A stretch of 64,000 nucleotides of DNA from Ceratobasidium sp. AG-K (taxonomy: Eukaryota > Basidiomycota > Agaricomycetes > Cantharellales > Ceratobasidiaceae), in contig JAWNGF010000002.1 of NCBI GenBank assembly GCA_037039685.1, positions 1,860,001 through 1,924,000 on the forward strand, in the 5' to 3' direction. Of this stretch, positions 10,242-20,848 are shown in pieces. Below the pieces are notes generated by a model. It was given only the letters and a program-made list of their open reading frames with translations, did not search any database and had not been told where the DNA came from. The translations under genes and the position numbers were made by a program. Position 1 is the first letter of the stretch, and the number at the start of each line of letters is the position of its first letter.

Positions 10242-13200
10242 TCCTCCTGTGTCTTCAGAACCTCTGTACTGTGCTGCCCTCACAAAAATACAGCCCCCAT
10301 TCTACCTATTGACATTGAGGGAATCACAGACTCCTATTCCACTTTGCTTGACTCTGGTTCATCTGCCAACTTTATCAACCCCCAATTCATTTGTTGCCAC
10401 TCCCTGATTCCCACTGAGCTACCAGCAGCATGCCAAGTTGTTGGAATCAATGGCAAAGAAGTCAGGGACTCCATCAGATTCAAATGCTGCTTCAAATTCA
10501 CTGCCCTCTCACATTCTTTTGTTCAAACCTTCTACTGCTTGCTGCTTGGAGACAGAGACATGATTCTAGGCATGCTGTGGTTACAAGAAGCTAACCCTGA
10601 CATCAATTGGTCTACTCTTGAGGTTCTTCCACACAAATCCATGGAGTCTAGATTGGCAGAAGTGTCCCCCCTTCACAAGATTGTTCCCCCAATGTTTCAT
10701 GACTTCCTAAGTGTCTTTGGCAATGAGTTCTTTGTCAAACTGCTGCCTCATCGCCCCTATGACTGTGAAATCAACTTGGAGCCTGGAAAAGACATCCCCT
10801 GGGGGCCCATTTATCCTGTGACACCCAAGGAGACTGCTGTTCTCAAGCAGTATGTTGACACTGAGCTGGCTGCTGGGAAGATTAGGCCAAGTACTTCACC
10901 TGGAGGTGCTCCTGTGATGTTTGTTCCCAAGGGACTTGATGACCTGAGACTGGTGAATGATTATCACCATCTTAACAACAACACCATCAAAAACTGCTAC
11001 CCCCTGCCATGCCAAGAAGACCTTGTGGAGAAACTCAAGCATGCTAAGATATTTACCAAGCTGGATTTGTGCTCTGGATACAACAATGTGCAAATCAAAG
11101 AAGGAGATGAATGGAAAACTGCTTTCAGAACGCAATATGGCTTGTTTGAGCATTTGGTGATGCCTTTTGGTCTTTGCAATGCTCCTGCTGTTTTCCAACA
11201 CTTCATGAGCAACATTTTCCATGACCTGCTGGACATCACTGTGATTGTTTACCTTGACAACATCCTGATCTTCTCTAATTCCGTTGCTGAGCATGAGGAA
11301 CATGTCAAAGAAGTGCTTAAGCAACTCAGGGACAATCAGCTCTGCTGCAACCCTGCCAAATGCCACTTCTTTGTCACATCAGTCAACTATATTGGCCTTG
11401 TGATCACTCCTGAAGGCATCTCCATGGACAAGGACAAGGTTCAAGCAGTCAAGGAATGGCCTGCTCCTCTCACTGTGAAACAAGTGCAAGCATTCCTGGG
11501 CTTTGCCAACTTTTATTGCTGCTTTGTGCCTGATTCCAGCTGCTTAGCATGCCCTCTGAATGATCTCACCAAGAAGGAGGTTGCCTGGCAATGGACAGAG
11601 GCTGAGCAGTGCTCATTTGATGCCATCAAGGAAGCAATTTGCATGGAACCCACTCTTGCACAACCAGATGAGAAGCTGCCCAATTTCCTGGAGACAGATG
11701 CTTCTGGAACTACCCTGGGTGCTGTGCTGTCACAGAGACAGGCTGATGGTTGCTTGCACCCTGTTGCCTTCATGTCTGCAAGCTTCTCCCCTGCTGAGCT
11801 GAACTATGACACTCATGACAAGGAATTATTGGCTATTATTTGGTCTTTTGAACACTGGCACATTTTCCTGGAAGGAACTGAGCAGCCAATCACTGTCTTC
11901 ACTGATCACAAGAACTTGGAGTATTGGAAAAATGCTAGGACATTCAATCATTGTCATGCATGCTGGTATCTGCTACTTGCTTCCTACAACTTTGTCATTG
12001 CTTACAGGCCAGGTAAACAGTCCCAGAAACCAGATGCCCTATCCAGACACGCAAATCACATGGCAGAAGAGCCTCTTCCTCAACTGATGATCAGGGAGGA
12101 TCAATTTTCTGGCTTCTCTGCCATGATCAGTGCTTCTTTCCTTGAGAAACTCAAAGAGGCACTTCTTGATGACCCTAGCCTTGACACTGTGATGTCTGCT
12201 GCCTTGGAACCTGCCAAAATGCTGCATTCCATTGCTCAGTAGTTCAAAGATTACATGCTAAGCAAAGGAGTTTTGTTTTACCAAGGCAAAATTGTTGTTC
12301 CAGATGAACCTGAGCTCAAACAGGAGTTGCTATCTCATTTCCATGACACTCTGGCTGTTGGTCGCCGGGGATGTGCTAGAACTCTAGAGCTAGTATCTAG
12401 GCACTACTACTGGCCTGCTATGAAGTTTCAAGTCAATCGCTATGTGGATTCTGGCAAAATCTGCCAAAGGAGCAAGGGCACAGAAAAGCATGCTCCCCTT
12501 CAGCCATTACCTATTCCTGCTCACCCTTGGGAGGATATCTCCTATGATTTCATTGTCAAACTTCCCAAGAGCAAGGGCCTTGATAGCATCCTGGTTGTTG
12601 TTGATTGCTTCTCCAGAATGGCGCATTTCATCCACTGCAAACAAGCATCAACAGCAGAAGACTTAGCAGATCTCTTCCTCAAACATGTTTGGTGTCTCCA
12701 TGGCACTCCTAAGCAAACAGTTTCAGACAGAGGCTTAACTTTCAACAGAAAATTCCTTAAGGCACTGTACAAGGCACTGCAAATTGACCCCCCATTTTCC
12801 ACAGCTTATCATCCACAAACTGATAGCCAAACTGAGTGACTGAATCAATGGCTAGAGGGTTATTTGCACACTTTCATCAACCACAGGCAGACAGACTGGG
12901 TGGTTAGCTACCTCTTGCTGAGTTTTGTCACAATAACTCCAAGAGTGGACCCACTGGATTATCTCCCTTTGAGCTTGTGTATGGTCACTCTCCTGCCATC
13001 TCACTGAGCCTGGAACCCACAGGAATGCTGGTTGCCAATGACAGGGCTGCAGCACTCAGGGCAGTGATAGAAGAGGTCCAGGCAACACTGAAATGGACTC
13101 AGGAGCGCTACAAAGCGGCAGATCACAGAGTTTCTATGCCAGAATTTGAAGTTGGAGATAAAGTTTGGTTGCTAGGCACACATATCAAGTCCCAACACCC

Positions 13201-14029
13201 CAACAAGAAGCTGCATCAGAAGCGTTATGGTCCCTTCCCTGTTCTGGAGCACATAGGCTCCCATGCTTACCGCTTAGAGCTCCCTGAGACAATCAAGATC
13301 CATGATGTTTTCCATGTTGCTCTGCTCTCTAAAGTGAAGCAGGACACTGATTTCAAGTGCACCTTTCACCAACCCCCCCCTCTGATCACAGAAGATGGGG
13401 AAGAGGTTTATGAGGTGGACAAACTGATTGATTGGAAGTTGGAAGATGGAATCTGGAAGTACAGGGTTTGTTGGCAAGGGTATGGACTGCTTGACAACAC
13501 TTTTGAGCCTGCTTCTGATCTTGTGCAATTGGAGGACAAACTGCAGGACTTCTACGCTAATTTTCCTGATGCCCCACAGCCTGATGATCCAGTTCCACAT
13601 GCCCTACCTCAGGTTAAAAGGGCAGCTGGCAAACGCAAGTCTGTTGCCTCCAAAACCTGCCTCCTTGCAGCCTTTGCCTTACTCAAGCACCCCAAGCTCT
13701 GCCCAAACTCCTCTACTGCTGTCCATCATGTCCATTCATTGCCCCCACAACAACACCCCTTTCAACAGCTGGGGCAGCTTGGATACCTACCTCCACTATA
13801 TGCCAGAAGGCTTCAAAAGCAAACCAGACTCAGGCATCCCCTACCTGCGCTTTGGGCTCATTCCTGCTGCTACCAAGCATACCTGCTCGCACAAGGGGCC
13901 AAATCTTTTCTACCATGTGTGCTATGGCAATCTTTCCTACCTCAGCAGCAACAATCACACTTCCCTGCACGGTGGTCCCTTCTATTGCTGGCACCACTTT
14001 ATTGCACGCAATTTCCGCAATTTCCATGA
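10242..14029 (+). pseudogene. Pol, element B (PR-RT-RNase H-integrase-chromodomain)
   Basis: Long open stretch 10344-12242: protease LLDSGSSANF (catalytic DSG intact), RT with [11 protein letters not shown] and [10 protein letters not shown] (YLDN, not YxDD, near 11250), RNase H with ETDASG, HDKELLAI and TDHKNLEYW. TAG at 12240-12242 (AAG in copy A) breaks the linker. Integrase 12255-12836 has the HHCC region, YDFIV and VSDRG, and ends in TGA directly after the catalytic Glu (QTE, 12837-12839). A small deletion near 12905 changes frame. 12977-14029 carries the integrase C-terminus (KVWLLG), a chromodomain (about 13390-13540, YRVCWQGYG) and a tail overlapping ORF3. Confidence 0.92.
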
Positions 14030-14342
14030 GGTCATTGCTTGGTATTGCTACAAAAACCGCCCACTGGAGGCCAAAGTCTCCCTATCAGAGTACATAGACC
14101 ACCTCCACATCAGAAACGACAAGGAATTGCAGATTTCTTTTGATCAACTTGCGCTCTGAGACAATCAAGAGCTCAATCCACCTCTCCTCCAGTACCCAGA
14201 GCCTGAATCACTTCCAGAGGAGCCTGTGGCAAGTTGTGGATGGTTTCCAGGGCCTCCAGTTGCTTCTGATTGGGGCAGCAATTTCCAAGTAGGTTGGGGC
14301 AAGCGGCTATGGTCCAATGACTCTGCCAATGGTCCATTTTAG
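13728..14342 (+). pseudogene. ORF3 type I, element B (205 codons)
   Basis: Frame +1 relative to the overlapping pol tail. ATG 13728 (MSIHCPHNNTPF) to TAG 14340-14342, directly followed by the G-rich polypurine tract. A single TGA at 14157-14159 (AGA in element O) interrupts an otherwise continuous 204-residue protein. Blocks shared with A, O and F: HKG..LFY, G.P...W..FIA.NF.NFH, Y.K.R, YIDHL. The C-terminal quarter is Trp/Pro-rich (GWFPGPPVASDWG). No signal peptide or convincing membrane helix. Position resembles env of errantiviruses, but nothing in the sequence looks like an envelope protein. Function unknown. Confidence 0.75.
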
Positions 14343-14356
14343 GGGGGGGGGGGGAA
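14343..14356 (+). other. Polypurine tract, element B
   Basis: A run of 12 G followed by AA immediately before the 3' LTR: expected plus-strand priming site. Confidence 0.8.
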
Positions 14357-14867
14357 TGTCACAAGCCTTGCTCCTGACAATGGTCTGTGTCCTGCACCTT
14401 CAGCACTTGCTGGCTGCCTTTGTTGTTCTGTTTGTGGTTTTCCCCCTGCTCTGTGCTTGTTGGCTGCCACGTAGTTTGTTTTGTTGCTTACTCCTTTGTT
14501 GTTGCTTCTCTTGCTTAACCCTTTGTACATGTGAATCATGGGCATGTATTCTCCTGTCTGTGATTTTTCCGGAGCACTGCACATTGATCCCCATGTGCTA
14601 CACACTCTTCTTGTTCTGATGTTCCTTTCATGCTCCTTTTGGACTGTTTTGCTTTCCCCATGTAGATAGCGCTTCCTTTCTTCTGTTTGCTATAAAAGAT
14701 GCAAGGGAAATTGTCTTGGAATCCCAAGAACAATTTACCTTGTTGTTTACCCACTCTACTTTGCCCTGAGGAGGGGATTTAACATCCTTTGGAGCCTCTC
14801 AGTGATTCTCAGGCCCCAAGAGCCACTCATTAGTCTCAAACAACCCTTCTCTGAGCAGGTTGTGCCA
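14357..14867 (+). repeat. 3' LTR of element B (511 bp)
   Basis: TGTCACAAGCC ... GGTTGTGCCA; near-identical to the 5' LTR, with the terminal ACA mutated to CCA. Confidence 0.9.
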
Positions 14868-15467
14868 GATCTCCCTGCACATTTACAAGGGCAGCAATTT
14901 GGCTTTCCTCATGGTAGAAGGGATAGGGAGCAGGGGTAGAGTTTGTTCTATTCAAAGTGTGGGACATCATCAAAAGGTGAGAGCTGATCTCTGTACTGTT
15001 ACCCTGGGTTGAGATGGTCCTGGTGTAGGATTCCTCTGTTCCCTTCTGATTTGTATAGTTTGTTGAGCCACCAGCAATGCAACCGTTGGAACCCCTACTC
15101 TAAGAGGTGCTCAGGGGATTGTGGTTGTGCTGTGCCAGTGGTGCCTTCTGTGATTGGTATTACCACTATTGTTGGAGATGTGTTATCCAATCTTTCCATT
15201 TCAGCCAAGTTTTCACTGATATCTCCCAGCCCTCCTGGGAAAGTTCCAGTGCTGGGAGTCCTTGATTGTTGCTGAGGTTTTAGTGACATTGATAGGTCTG
15301 GTGAGGGCTTTGCTCTTTGTGGTGGGTTTGCCCATACTTCCTGTATCCTTGCACAGAGTTCTCCCTCTTCCACTCTTGATGAGGGTCTTGAGGATTCCAT
15401 TATTTTCTGTGTCTGTGAGTGAGATGTGTTTTCTCATGGCTAGCAGTGTATGGAGCTTGCTTTGCAA
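14868..15467 (-). pseudogene. Gag N-terminus, element H (family-D relative)
   Basis: On the reverse strand, ATG 15400 opens a Ser/Pro-rich protein (MESSRPSSR...) that lines up with D gag at 38252 (MNSRPSS...), including the shared block PSTGTFPGGLGDI versus PSTSVPGGIGNI. It runs to about 15095, after which only fragments are readable, and is cut at 14867 by the LTR of element B. A 12-nt primer-site complement lies at 15454-15465. Confidence 0.7.
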
Positions 15468-16005
15468 TGTCACAACCCTCTATGTCAGTTGACCAACATC
15501 TGTGTCCATTCATGCCTTATTTGCCTTGAGCTGCCTTAGATGCTCTGTTACCATATGCTAAGTTGCTGGTGCAACCTTAGTGACCTAATAGCAATGACCT
15601 GGGGCCCACTTAGGGTTCAGAAGACAGCCTAACAGCCTAGTGACTTAGTTTCACTCAAGGGGAGAGATGACAAGGCAAAGCAAGCTTGAGTAAGTCCATG
15701 CTTGCAAGCCAGTATATATAGCCTGAGGCAAAAATGCCTCAAAGTTGTATGATACATATTGTGGCCAATCAGGTGGCACACTCAGTCAGCAAAACACAAA
15801 GACCTTCTAGATGGAAGTTCTAGCAGGTTGATCTTTCCAAGCAAAAAATCCAGAAGAGAGTGCAGCCATATAGGCTGCAGTGACATGTAATTCATACACC
15901 TCACAGAACCAGGGAGAGGGCACGTCTATTTACATTTGGCACTTAGGGTGCAGAGAGTCCAAGGTAGCAGACAGAGTCCATGGGTGTCATGGCCGGGTCA
16001 TGACA
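15468..16005 (-). repeat. 5' LTR of element H (538 bp)
   Basis: Plus-strand ends TGTCACAACC and GGGTCATGACA. Carries an inverted TATATATA near 15712 and GCAAAGCAAGCT (15675-15686), complementary to 15454-15465 just outside the LTR. It interrupts the integrase of element L. Confidence 0.8.
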
Positions 16006-17009
16006 TAGTTGATTGCCACTCAAAAATGGTTCATTACATCCCAACCCATTCAGACACCACAGCAGTTGATATTGCAAATTTATCCATGACTTACATCTGG
16101 AAGTTACATGGACTACCTAAATCAACCATTTCAGACAGAGGAACAAACTTTGTTGCAAAATTCATGAAACACTTATGCAAACACTTAGATATTAAACCCA
16201 CATTTTCAACAGCCTATAGAGCCCAAGCAGATGGACAATCTGAGTGTCTAAATCAAGTTGTAGAAACCTTCTTAAGACACTATACAAGTTACCTACAAGA
16301 TGATTGGGTTTCATCATTACCTATAGCAGAATTTGCATATAACAATACTTGTCACTCTGTCAGTGGAAAGGCACCATTTGAGGGCTGTTATAGTTATAAT
16401 CCAAGATTGTCATGCACCAAAACAAGCTCAAACTCAGTCCCAGCTGCAGACAAACATGCAAAATTCCTGGAACAAGGATATGAAGAAGTTAAGGCAGCCC
16501 TTGCATTAGCCAATGAAAGAATGAAATATTTCAACAACCAGAATCATTAGGCACCAGAGAACATTGAGGTTGGCAATAAAGTGTGGCTCAGTTTGGAAAA
16601 CATCAACACAGACAGACCATCAGGAAAACTATGCCATAAACAACTAGGCCCATTCAAAGTAGTCCAGGTCATGGGCTCACATGCCTTTAAGCTTAAACTG
16701 CCACATGCCATGAAAATACATCCTGTCTTTCATGTCTCCCTTCTAAAGAAGTTCCATGACAACCCCCACAACAGAGCTCCTATCCAACCATCACCAATCA
16801 TCACAAAAGAAGGAGAAGAAGAATGGGAAGTTGAAGAAATTCTAAATGTTCAACAACAAAACAAGGAGTGGGAATACTTTGTCAAATGGAAGGATTATGG
16901 CATTAAACATAACTCATGGGAACCAGTTTCCTTTGTCAGAAATGCAGCAGAAGCCATAGCCAAATTCCATGAAAGTTTCCCTAGAAACATCAACCTTGAG
17001 AGGGGGTAA
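16006..17009 (+). pseudogene. Integrase core to chromodomain, element L (no ORF3)
   Basis: Starts inside the integrase core (VDCHSKMVHY), continues with ISDRGTNF and ADGQSE (catalytic Asp and Glu present), LPIAEFAYNN, then TAG 16548-16550. The same frame goes on with VGNKVWLS, GPFKVVQVMGSH and a chromodomain (about 16810-16950, EWEVEEIL...YFVKWKDYG...SWEP). Pol ends at TAA 17007-17009 within the polypurine tract and touches the LTR, so there is no room for ORF3. Upstream half replaced by element H. Confidence 0.88.
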
Positions 17010-17403
17010 TGTTATGACCTCATAACATTTATTCCGATTTTATATCTTTTTTCCAAAACACTTTCCTTTTTTGGTACAATTGTCTTGTCCAGATCATGCA
17101 ATCTATTTGTCTTTCCTTTGGCAATCTGTGGTGCTTCTGATAAACCAAGTCATATTGAATTGGATCATGTATCCAATAGGGATAAGGATTTCCCATGTTG
17201 CCTCTGTTTATACAGGGCAGTGCACACTCATGTATATAAGCTCAGAGGGCAAGCCTTTAAACAACATGGCTTGACCTCCTTTCCATAGGACTTGTCAATT
17301 CCACTCATCTATGTACACCTTTGCACTTCCTTAAGCTCTGGCACATTTGCAATTGAGCTTCTTTACTATTAAGCTTTAGCTACCTCAATGTCAAGTCAGG
17401 ACA
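17010..17403 (+). repeat. 3' LTR of element L (394 bp)
   Basis: TGTTATGACCTCATAACA ... GTCAGGACA. Closely matches the solo LTR 30700-31092. Preceded by GAGAGGGGGTAA. It abuts a family-B RT, showing that L had inserted into element C. Confidence 0.88.
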
Positions 17404-19008
17404 CCACTGTTCTCAAGAAGTACACCAACACTAAGCTTGCTGCTGGGAGGATGAAGCCAAGCACCTCCCCTGGGGATACTCCTATGATCTGTGTTCCCCA
17501 AGGGCTTGATGACCTAAAACTGGTAACTGATTATTCTTGCCTTACCAACAATGCCATCAAAAAGTGCTACCCCTTGCCACAGCACAAGGACCTTGTAGAG
17601 AAACTGAAGCATGCCAAAATAATTGCCAAGCTGGATATGCACTCCAGATACAACAATGTGTGCATCAAAGCAGGAGATGAGTGGAGAACCACTTTCAGAA
17701 GAAAATACAGCTAGTTTGAGTACTCAGTTATGCCCTTGGGTCTTTGCAACCCTCCTGCTGCCTTCCAACACTTCATGAACAACATTTTCCATGACCCTGC
17801 TGGACATCACTTTGATTGTTTACCTTGACAACATCTCAATCTTCTCCAATTCCATGGCTGAGGATTAGGAACTTGTCAAAGAAGTGCTGAAGCAAGTCAG
17901 GGACCATCAGCTTTTCTGCAGTTCTACACAATGCCACTTCTTTGTCACATCAGTAAACTATATTGGCCTAGTGATCACCCCTGAGGGCATTTCCATGGAG
18001 AAAGACCGGGTACAAGCAGTCAAGGAATGGCCAGTTTGGCTCACTGTGAAACAAGTTCAAGCATTCCTGGGTTTTGCAAACTTCAATTGCCATTCTGGTC
18101 CAGATTTCAGCCACTTAGCACCCCCCTGCAATGATCTCACTAAAAAAGAGGTTGCCTGGCAATGCACTGAGGCTGAGAAGCAGTCATTTGATGCCATTGA
18201 AGAAGCAATTTGCATGGAACCCACACTTGCACATCCCAATGAGAAGCTGCCTTACTTCTTAGAAACAGATGCTTCTGGAACTGCCCTGGCTGTTGTGTGG
18301 TCACAGTCAGGATGATGGATGCTTGCACCCTGTTGCCTTAATGTCTGCATGTTTCTCCCCTGCTGAGCTGAGCCATGACATGCATGGGAAGAACCCACCA
18401 GCAATCATTAGGTCTTTTGGGCACTGGCACATTTTCCTGGAGGGAACTGAGCTGCCTATCACCATCTTCACTGATCATAGGAACTTGGAGTACTGGAAAT
18501 CAGCTAGGACATTCAATTGGCATCCTGCACACCAGTATCTGTTTCTTGTGTCCTATAATTTTGTCATTGCTTTCAGACCAGGGAAACAACTGCAGAAACT
18601 GGATAACTTGTCAAGGCATGCAGATCACACAGCAGAAGAACCTCTTCCTCAATTGATGCTCATGGAGGAGCAATTTCCTGGCTTCTCTGCTATGGCCAGT
18701 GCATCCTTCCTGGAGAAACTCAAAGCAGTGCTTTGTTAGGACCCTAGCCTTGACACAGTGATCTCTGCTGCCTCTGAACTTTCTGTAATGCTGCATTCCA
18801 TAGCTCAGAAGTTCAAGGATTACACCCTAAGCAATGGAGTCTTGTTCTACCAAAGTTGAATTGTTGGTCCAGATGCACCTGAGCTCAAACAGGAGTTGCT
18901 GTCCAATGTCCATGATACTCCAGCTGCTGGTCACCACAGATGTGCAAGAACTCTAGAGCTGATATCTAGGCACTACTGGCCAGCCATGAAGTTTCAGGAC
19001 AACAGATA

Positions 19009-19039
19009 CAGTGCTGCAAAAAATCAATCACAAAACCAT
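19009..19039 (+). repeat. Left terminal inverted repeat of Tc1 element
   Basis: 31 bp, partner at 20591-20622 with one mismatch and one inserted A. Confidence 0.9.
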
Positions 19040-19193
19040 ACATGGGTGGAGTTGGCCAAATAGAAAGGCACATATAAGCTTACATAAGCTCAGGGTATAG
19101 CTGTGGCTACCCTTGCTTCCTTGCTACATCTGTGTGGCAGTTTGGTCTTGTTTGGTCTTGTGGCTGTGGAGATATGCAAACTTTGGCAAAACA

Positions 19194-19216
19194 GTTTTTG
19201 CAATCAATTGTTTGCA
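19194..19216 (+). repeat. Subterminal inverted repeat, left copy
   Basis: 23 bp (GTTTTTGCAATCAATTGTTT...), a perfect inverted match to 20415-20437 and similar to the inverted terminal repeat. Candidate inner transposase-binding site. Confidence 0.75.
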
Positions 19217-19363
19217 GGCTTGGCACTGATGTCATATTACATCATTATGACCTCAGATGACATCATGGTGACCTCATTGATGATGTCAGTGGCACCCCCA
19301 GTTGTATATCTACCACCCTGCTCACCACCCAGGACTGCAGCACCCCTCCAGCTCTTGTCCTTC

Positions 19364-20383
19364 ATGCCTAAGGCCATTTCCCCCTCCCAGCTTGTTTCTG
19401 TGCTTGCTAAGCTTGATGCTGGCCTCCGTCATGCTGAAATCTCTAGGACTACTGGAGTTAATGGGGGACACATCTCTAAACTGCACAATATACACTGTCC
19501 CAACCTTCCTTGCAAACCCCCTGGCCGTCCTCTCAAAGTCACCCCTGCTACAGCTTGCCACCTGGTTCACTCTGTCACCAATGGCAACTCTGCTACTGCT
19601 TCCTCTGTGGCTAGGACATACAGGACAGCTGAGGGGCACACTCTTAGCTGTGAAACTGTCCACCAGTCACTCAAGGATGCTGGTTTAAAGGCCAAGAAGA
19701 AGGTTACCAAGCCCAAACTCCCTAAACATGTCCACAACGCTCAACTATCCTTTGCTTGTGCCCACCGCCACTGGACTGTCAAGGACTGGAAAGGGGTCAT
19801 GTGGTCAGATGAGACCAAAATCAACCACCTAGGGTCAGATGGCCAACAATGGGTGTGGATTAGGCCTGGCCAGGAGCTTAGTGATGCAGCTATCCAGCCC
19901 ACAGCTCACTCAGGTGGAGGGTCTATTCAGATTTGGGGCTGTTTTTGTTGGGATGGGCCTGGCTATGCTACCAAGATTGAAGACACAGTTACCAAGGAGG
20001 TCTATGTGGAGATTTTGGAGGATGAGTTGATGCAGACTTTGGAGTATTATGGGAAGGAGGTGGAAGACATTATCTTCCAACAGGACAATGCTCCTGCTCA
20101 CAAGTCCAAATTGGCAACAAATTGGCTAGCTGACAATGGTTGTGAGGTCATGGAATGGCCTTCCAACTCTCCAGATCTCAATCCAATTGAAAACTTATGG
20201 GGCATCATCAAAAGGAGGCTGGGGGAGCATGAACATCCTCCAAGGGGGGTTTTGGAGCTGTGGGAAAGGTTTCAGGTGGAGTGGGAGAAGGTGGAGCCAG
20301 AGCTGTGTCAGAATCTGATCAGCAGCATGCCTAATAGGATGAGGGAGGTGATCAAGGCTAAGAGGGGGTCCATTAACTACTGA
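19364..20383 (+). CDS. Tc1/mariner transposase (DD34E), apparently intact
   Basis: 339 residues from ATG 19364 (MPKAISPSQL). The open frame extends upstream to 19103, but that part overlaps the subterminal repeat and reads like noncoding leader, so the later start gives the usual Tc1 length. N-terminal helix-turn-helix DNA-binding region (about residues 5-45, AEISRTTGVNGGHISKLH; second half GRPLKVTPAT...TAEGHTLSCETVHQSLKDAG to about 105). Catalytic triad visible: Asp149 (MWSDETK), Asp241 (QQDNAPAH) and Glu276 (PDLNPIENLW), with 34 residues between the last two, the Tc1 signature. Catalyses cut-and-paste into TA. No stop or frameshift. Stands alone between inverted repeats in a dead retroelement. 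Confidence 0.92.
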   Translation: MPKAISPSQLVSVLAKLDAGLRHAEISRTTGVNGGHISKLHNIHCPNLPCKPPGRPLKVTPATACHLVHSVTNGNSATASSVARTYRTAEGHTLSCETVHQSLKDAGLKAKKKVTKPKLPKHVHNAQLSFACAHRHWTVKDWKGVMWSDETKINHLGSDGQQWVWIRPGQELSDAAIQPTAHSGGGSIQIWGCFCWDGPGYATKIEDTVTKEVYVEILEDELMQTLEYYGKEVEDIIFQQDNAPAHKSKLATNWLADNGCEVMEWPSNSPDLNPIENLWGIIKRRLGEHEHPPRGVLELWERFQVEWEKVEPELCQNLISSMPNRMREVIKAKRGSINY

Positions 20384-20414
20384 TTTTGTCTGACTTTGTT
20401 ATCCATGTATGCCT

Positions 20415-20437
20415 TGCAAACAATTGATTGCAAAAAC
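20415..20437 (-). repeat. Subterminal inverted repeat, right copy
   Basis: Exact reverse complement of 19194-19216. Confidence 0.75.
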
Positions 20438-20590
20438 CTTTGTGCCAGATGTTGCGTTTCTCCCCAACCACAGATCCAAACAAGGCCAAACATGACTCAT
20501 TAGGTAGCTAAAAGCACAGTGACCTTGCATATGGCAACTGGCCGACATAATCCAACACATCATTCCCCAGCTGGCCTGCACTACCTGCAC

Positions 20591-20622
20591 ATGGTTTTTG
20601 TGATTGATTTTTTGCTGCACTG
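20591..20622 (-). repeat. Right terminal inverted repeat of Tc1 element
   Basis: Inverted partner of 19009-19039; followed by the target TA. Confidence 0.9.
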
Positions 20623-20848
20623 TATGTGGACTCTTGCAAAATCTGCCAAAGGAGTAAAGGCACTAAAAAGCATGCTCCTCAGCAGCCAGTGCCAATCCCA
20701 GATGGCTCTTGGTAGGATAATCCCTCTTATTTCATTGCCTAACTGCCCAAGAGCAAGTGTTTTGACAGCATCCTTGTTGTTGTTGACCACTTATCCCAAA
20801 CAGCACATTTCATCCCCTGCAAGGAATCATTGATGGCAGAAGAGATAG

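Larger units (their letters stand above)
7873..14867 (+). mobile_element. Element B: nearly complete Ty3/Gypsy chromovirus with ORF3
   Basis: 7-kb element: 5' LTR 7873-8382, self-priming site 8385-8397, gag, pol, ORF3, polypurine tract, 3' LTR 14357-14867. Gag's CCHC part and the protease share one frame (separated by TAA 10239-10241), so the ancestor may have made one Gag-Pol protein. No matching 5-bp duplication is found at the outer ends (TGATA versus GATCT), so one end may be recombinant. Non-autonomous because of stops and frameshifts in gag and pol. Confidence 0.9.
19009..20622 (+). mobile_element. Tc1-type DNA transposon (1614 bp)
   Basis: Terminal inverted repeats of about 31 bp (CAGTGCTGCAAAAAATCAAT at the left; CAGTGCAGC... 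inverted at the right), flanked by TA on both sides (19007-19008, 20623-20624). Joining the flanks across one TA restores the family-B integrase reading across this point, confirming the borders. Encodes a single transposase. Confidence 0.93.
17404..20848 (+). pseudogene. Decayed family-B pol, element C (interrupted)
   Basis: RT from LKKYTNTKLAAG onward (17404-17714, TAG), RT core in other frames with YLDNIS (about 17820), thumb and RNase H 17884-18739 (ETDASGTAL; frame change near 18300), then the integrase zinc region to 19006. A Tc1 element sits at 19009-20622. The integrase continues at 20625 (YVDSCKICQ-like) and ends at 20848, where the LTR of element M begins. Several nonsense codons. 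Confidence 0.85.

Noticed and set aside
13728..14342. ORF3 type I as a retroviral envelope gene
   Set aside because: Right position, but no signal peptide, furin-like site or transmembrane helix is seen.
7868..14872. Target-site duplication for element B
   Set aside because: Flanking 5-mers TGATA and GATCT do not match; no shift of the borders by a base makes them match.
19103..19363. Upstream extension of the Tc1 transposase (87 extra codons)
   Set aside because: Overlaps the subterminal inverted repeat, lacks family similarity, and would make the protein longer than usual for Tc1.
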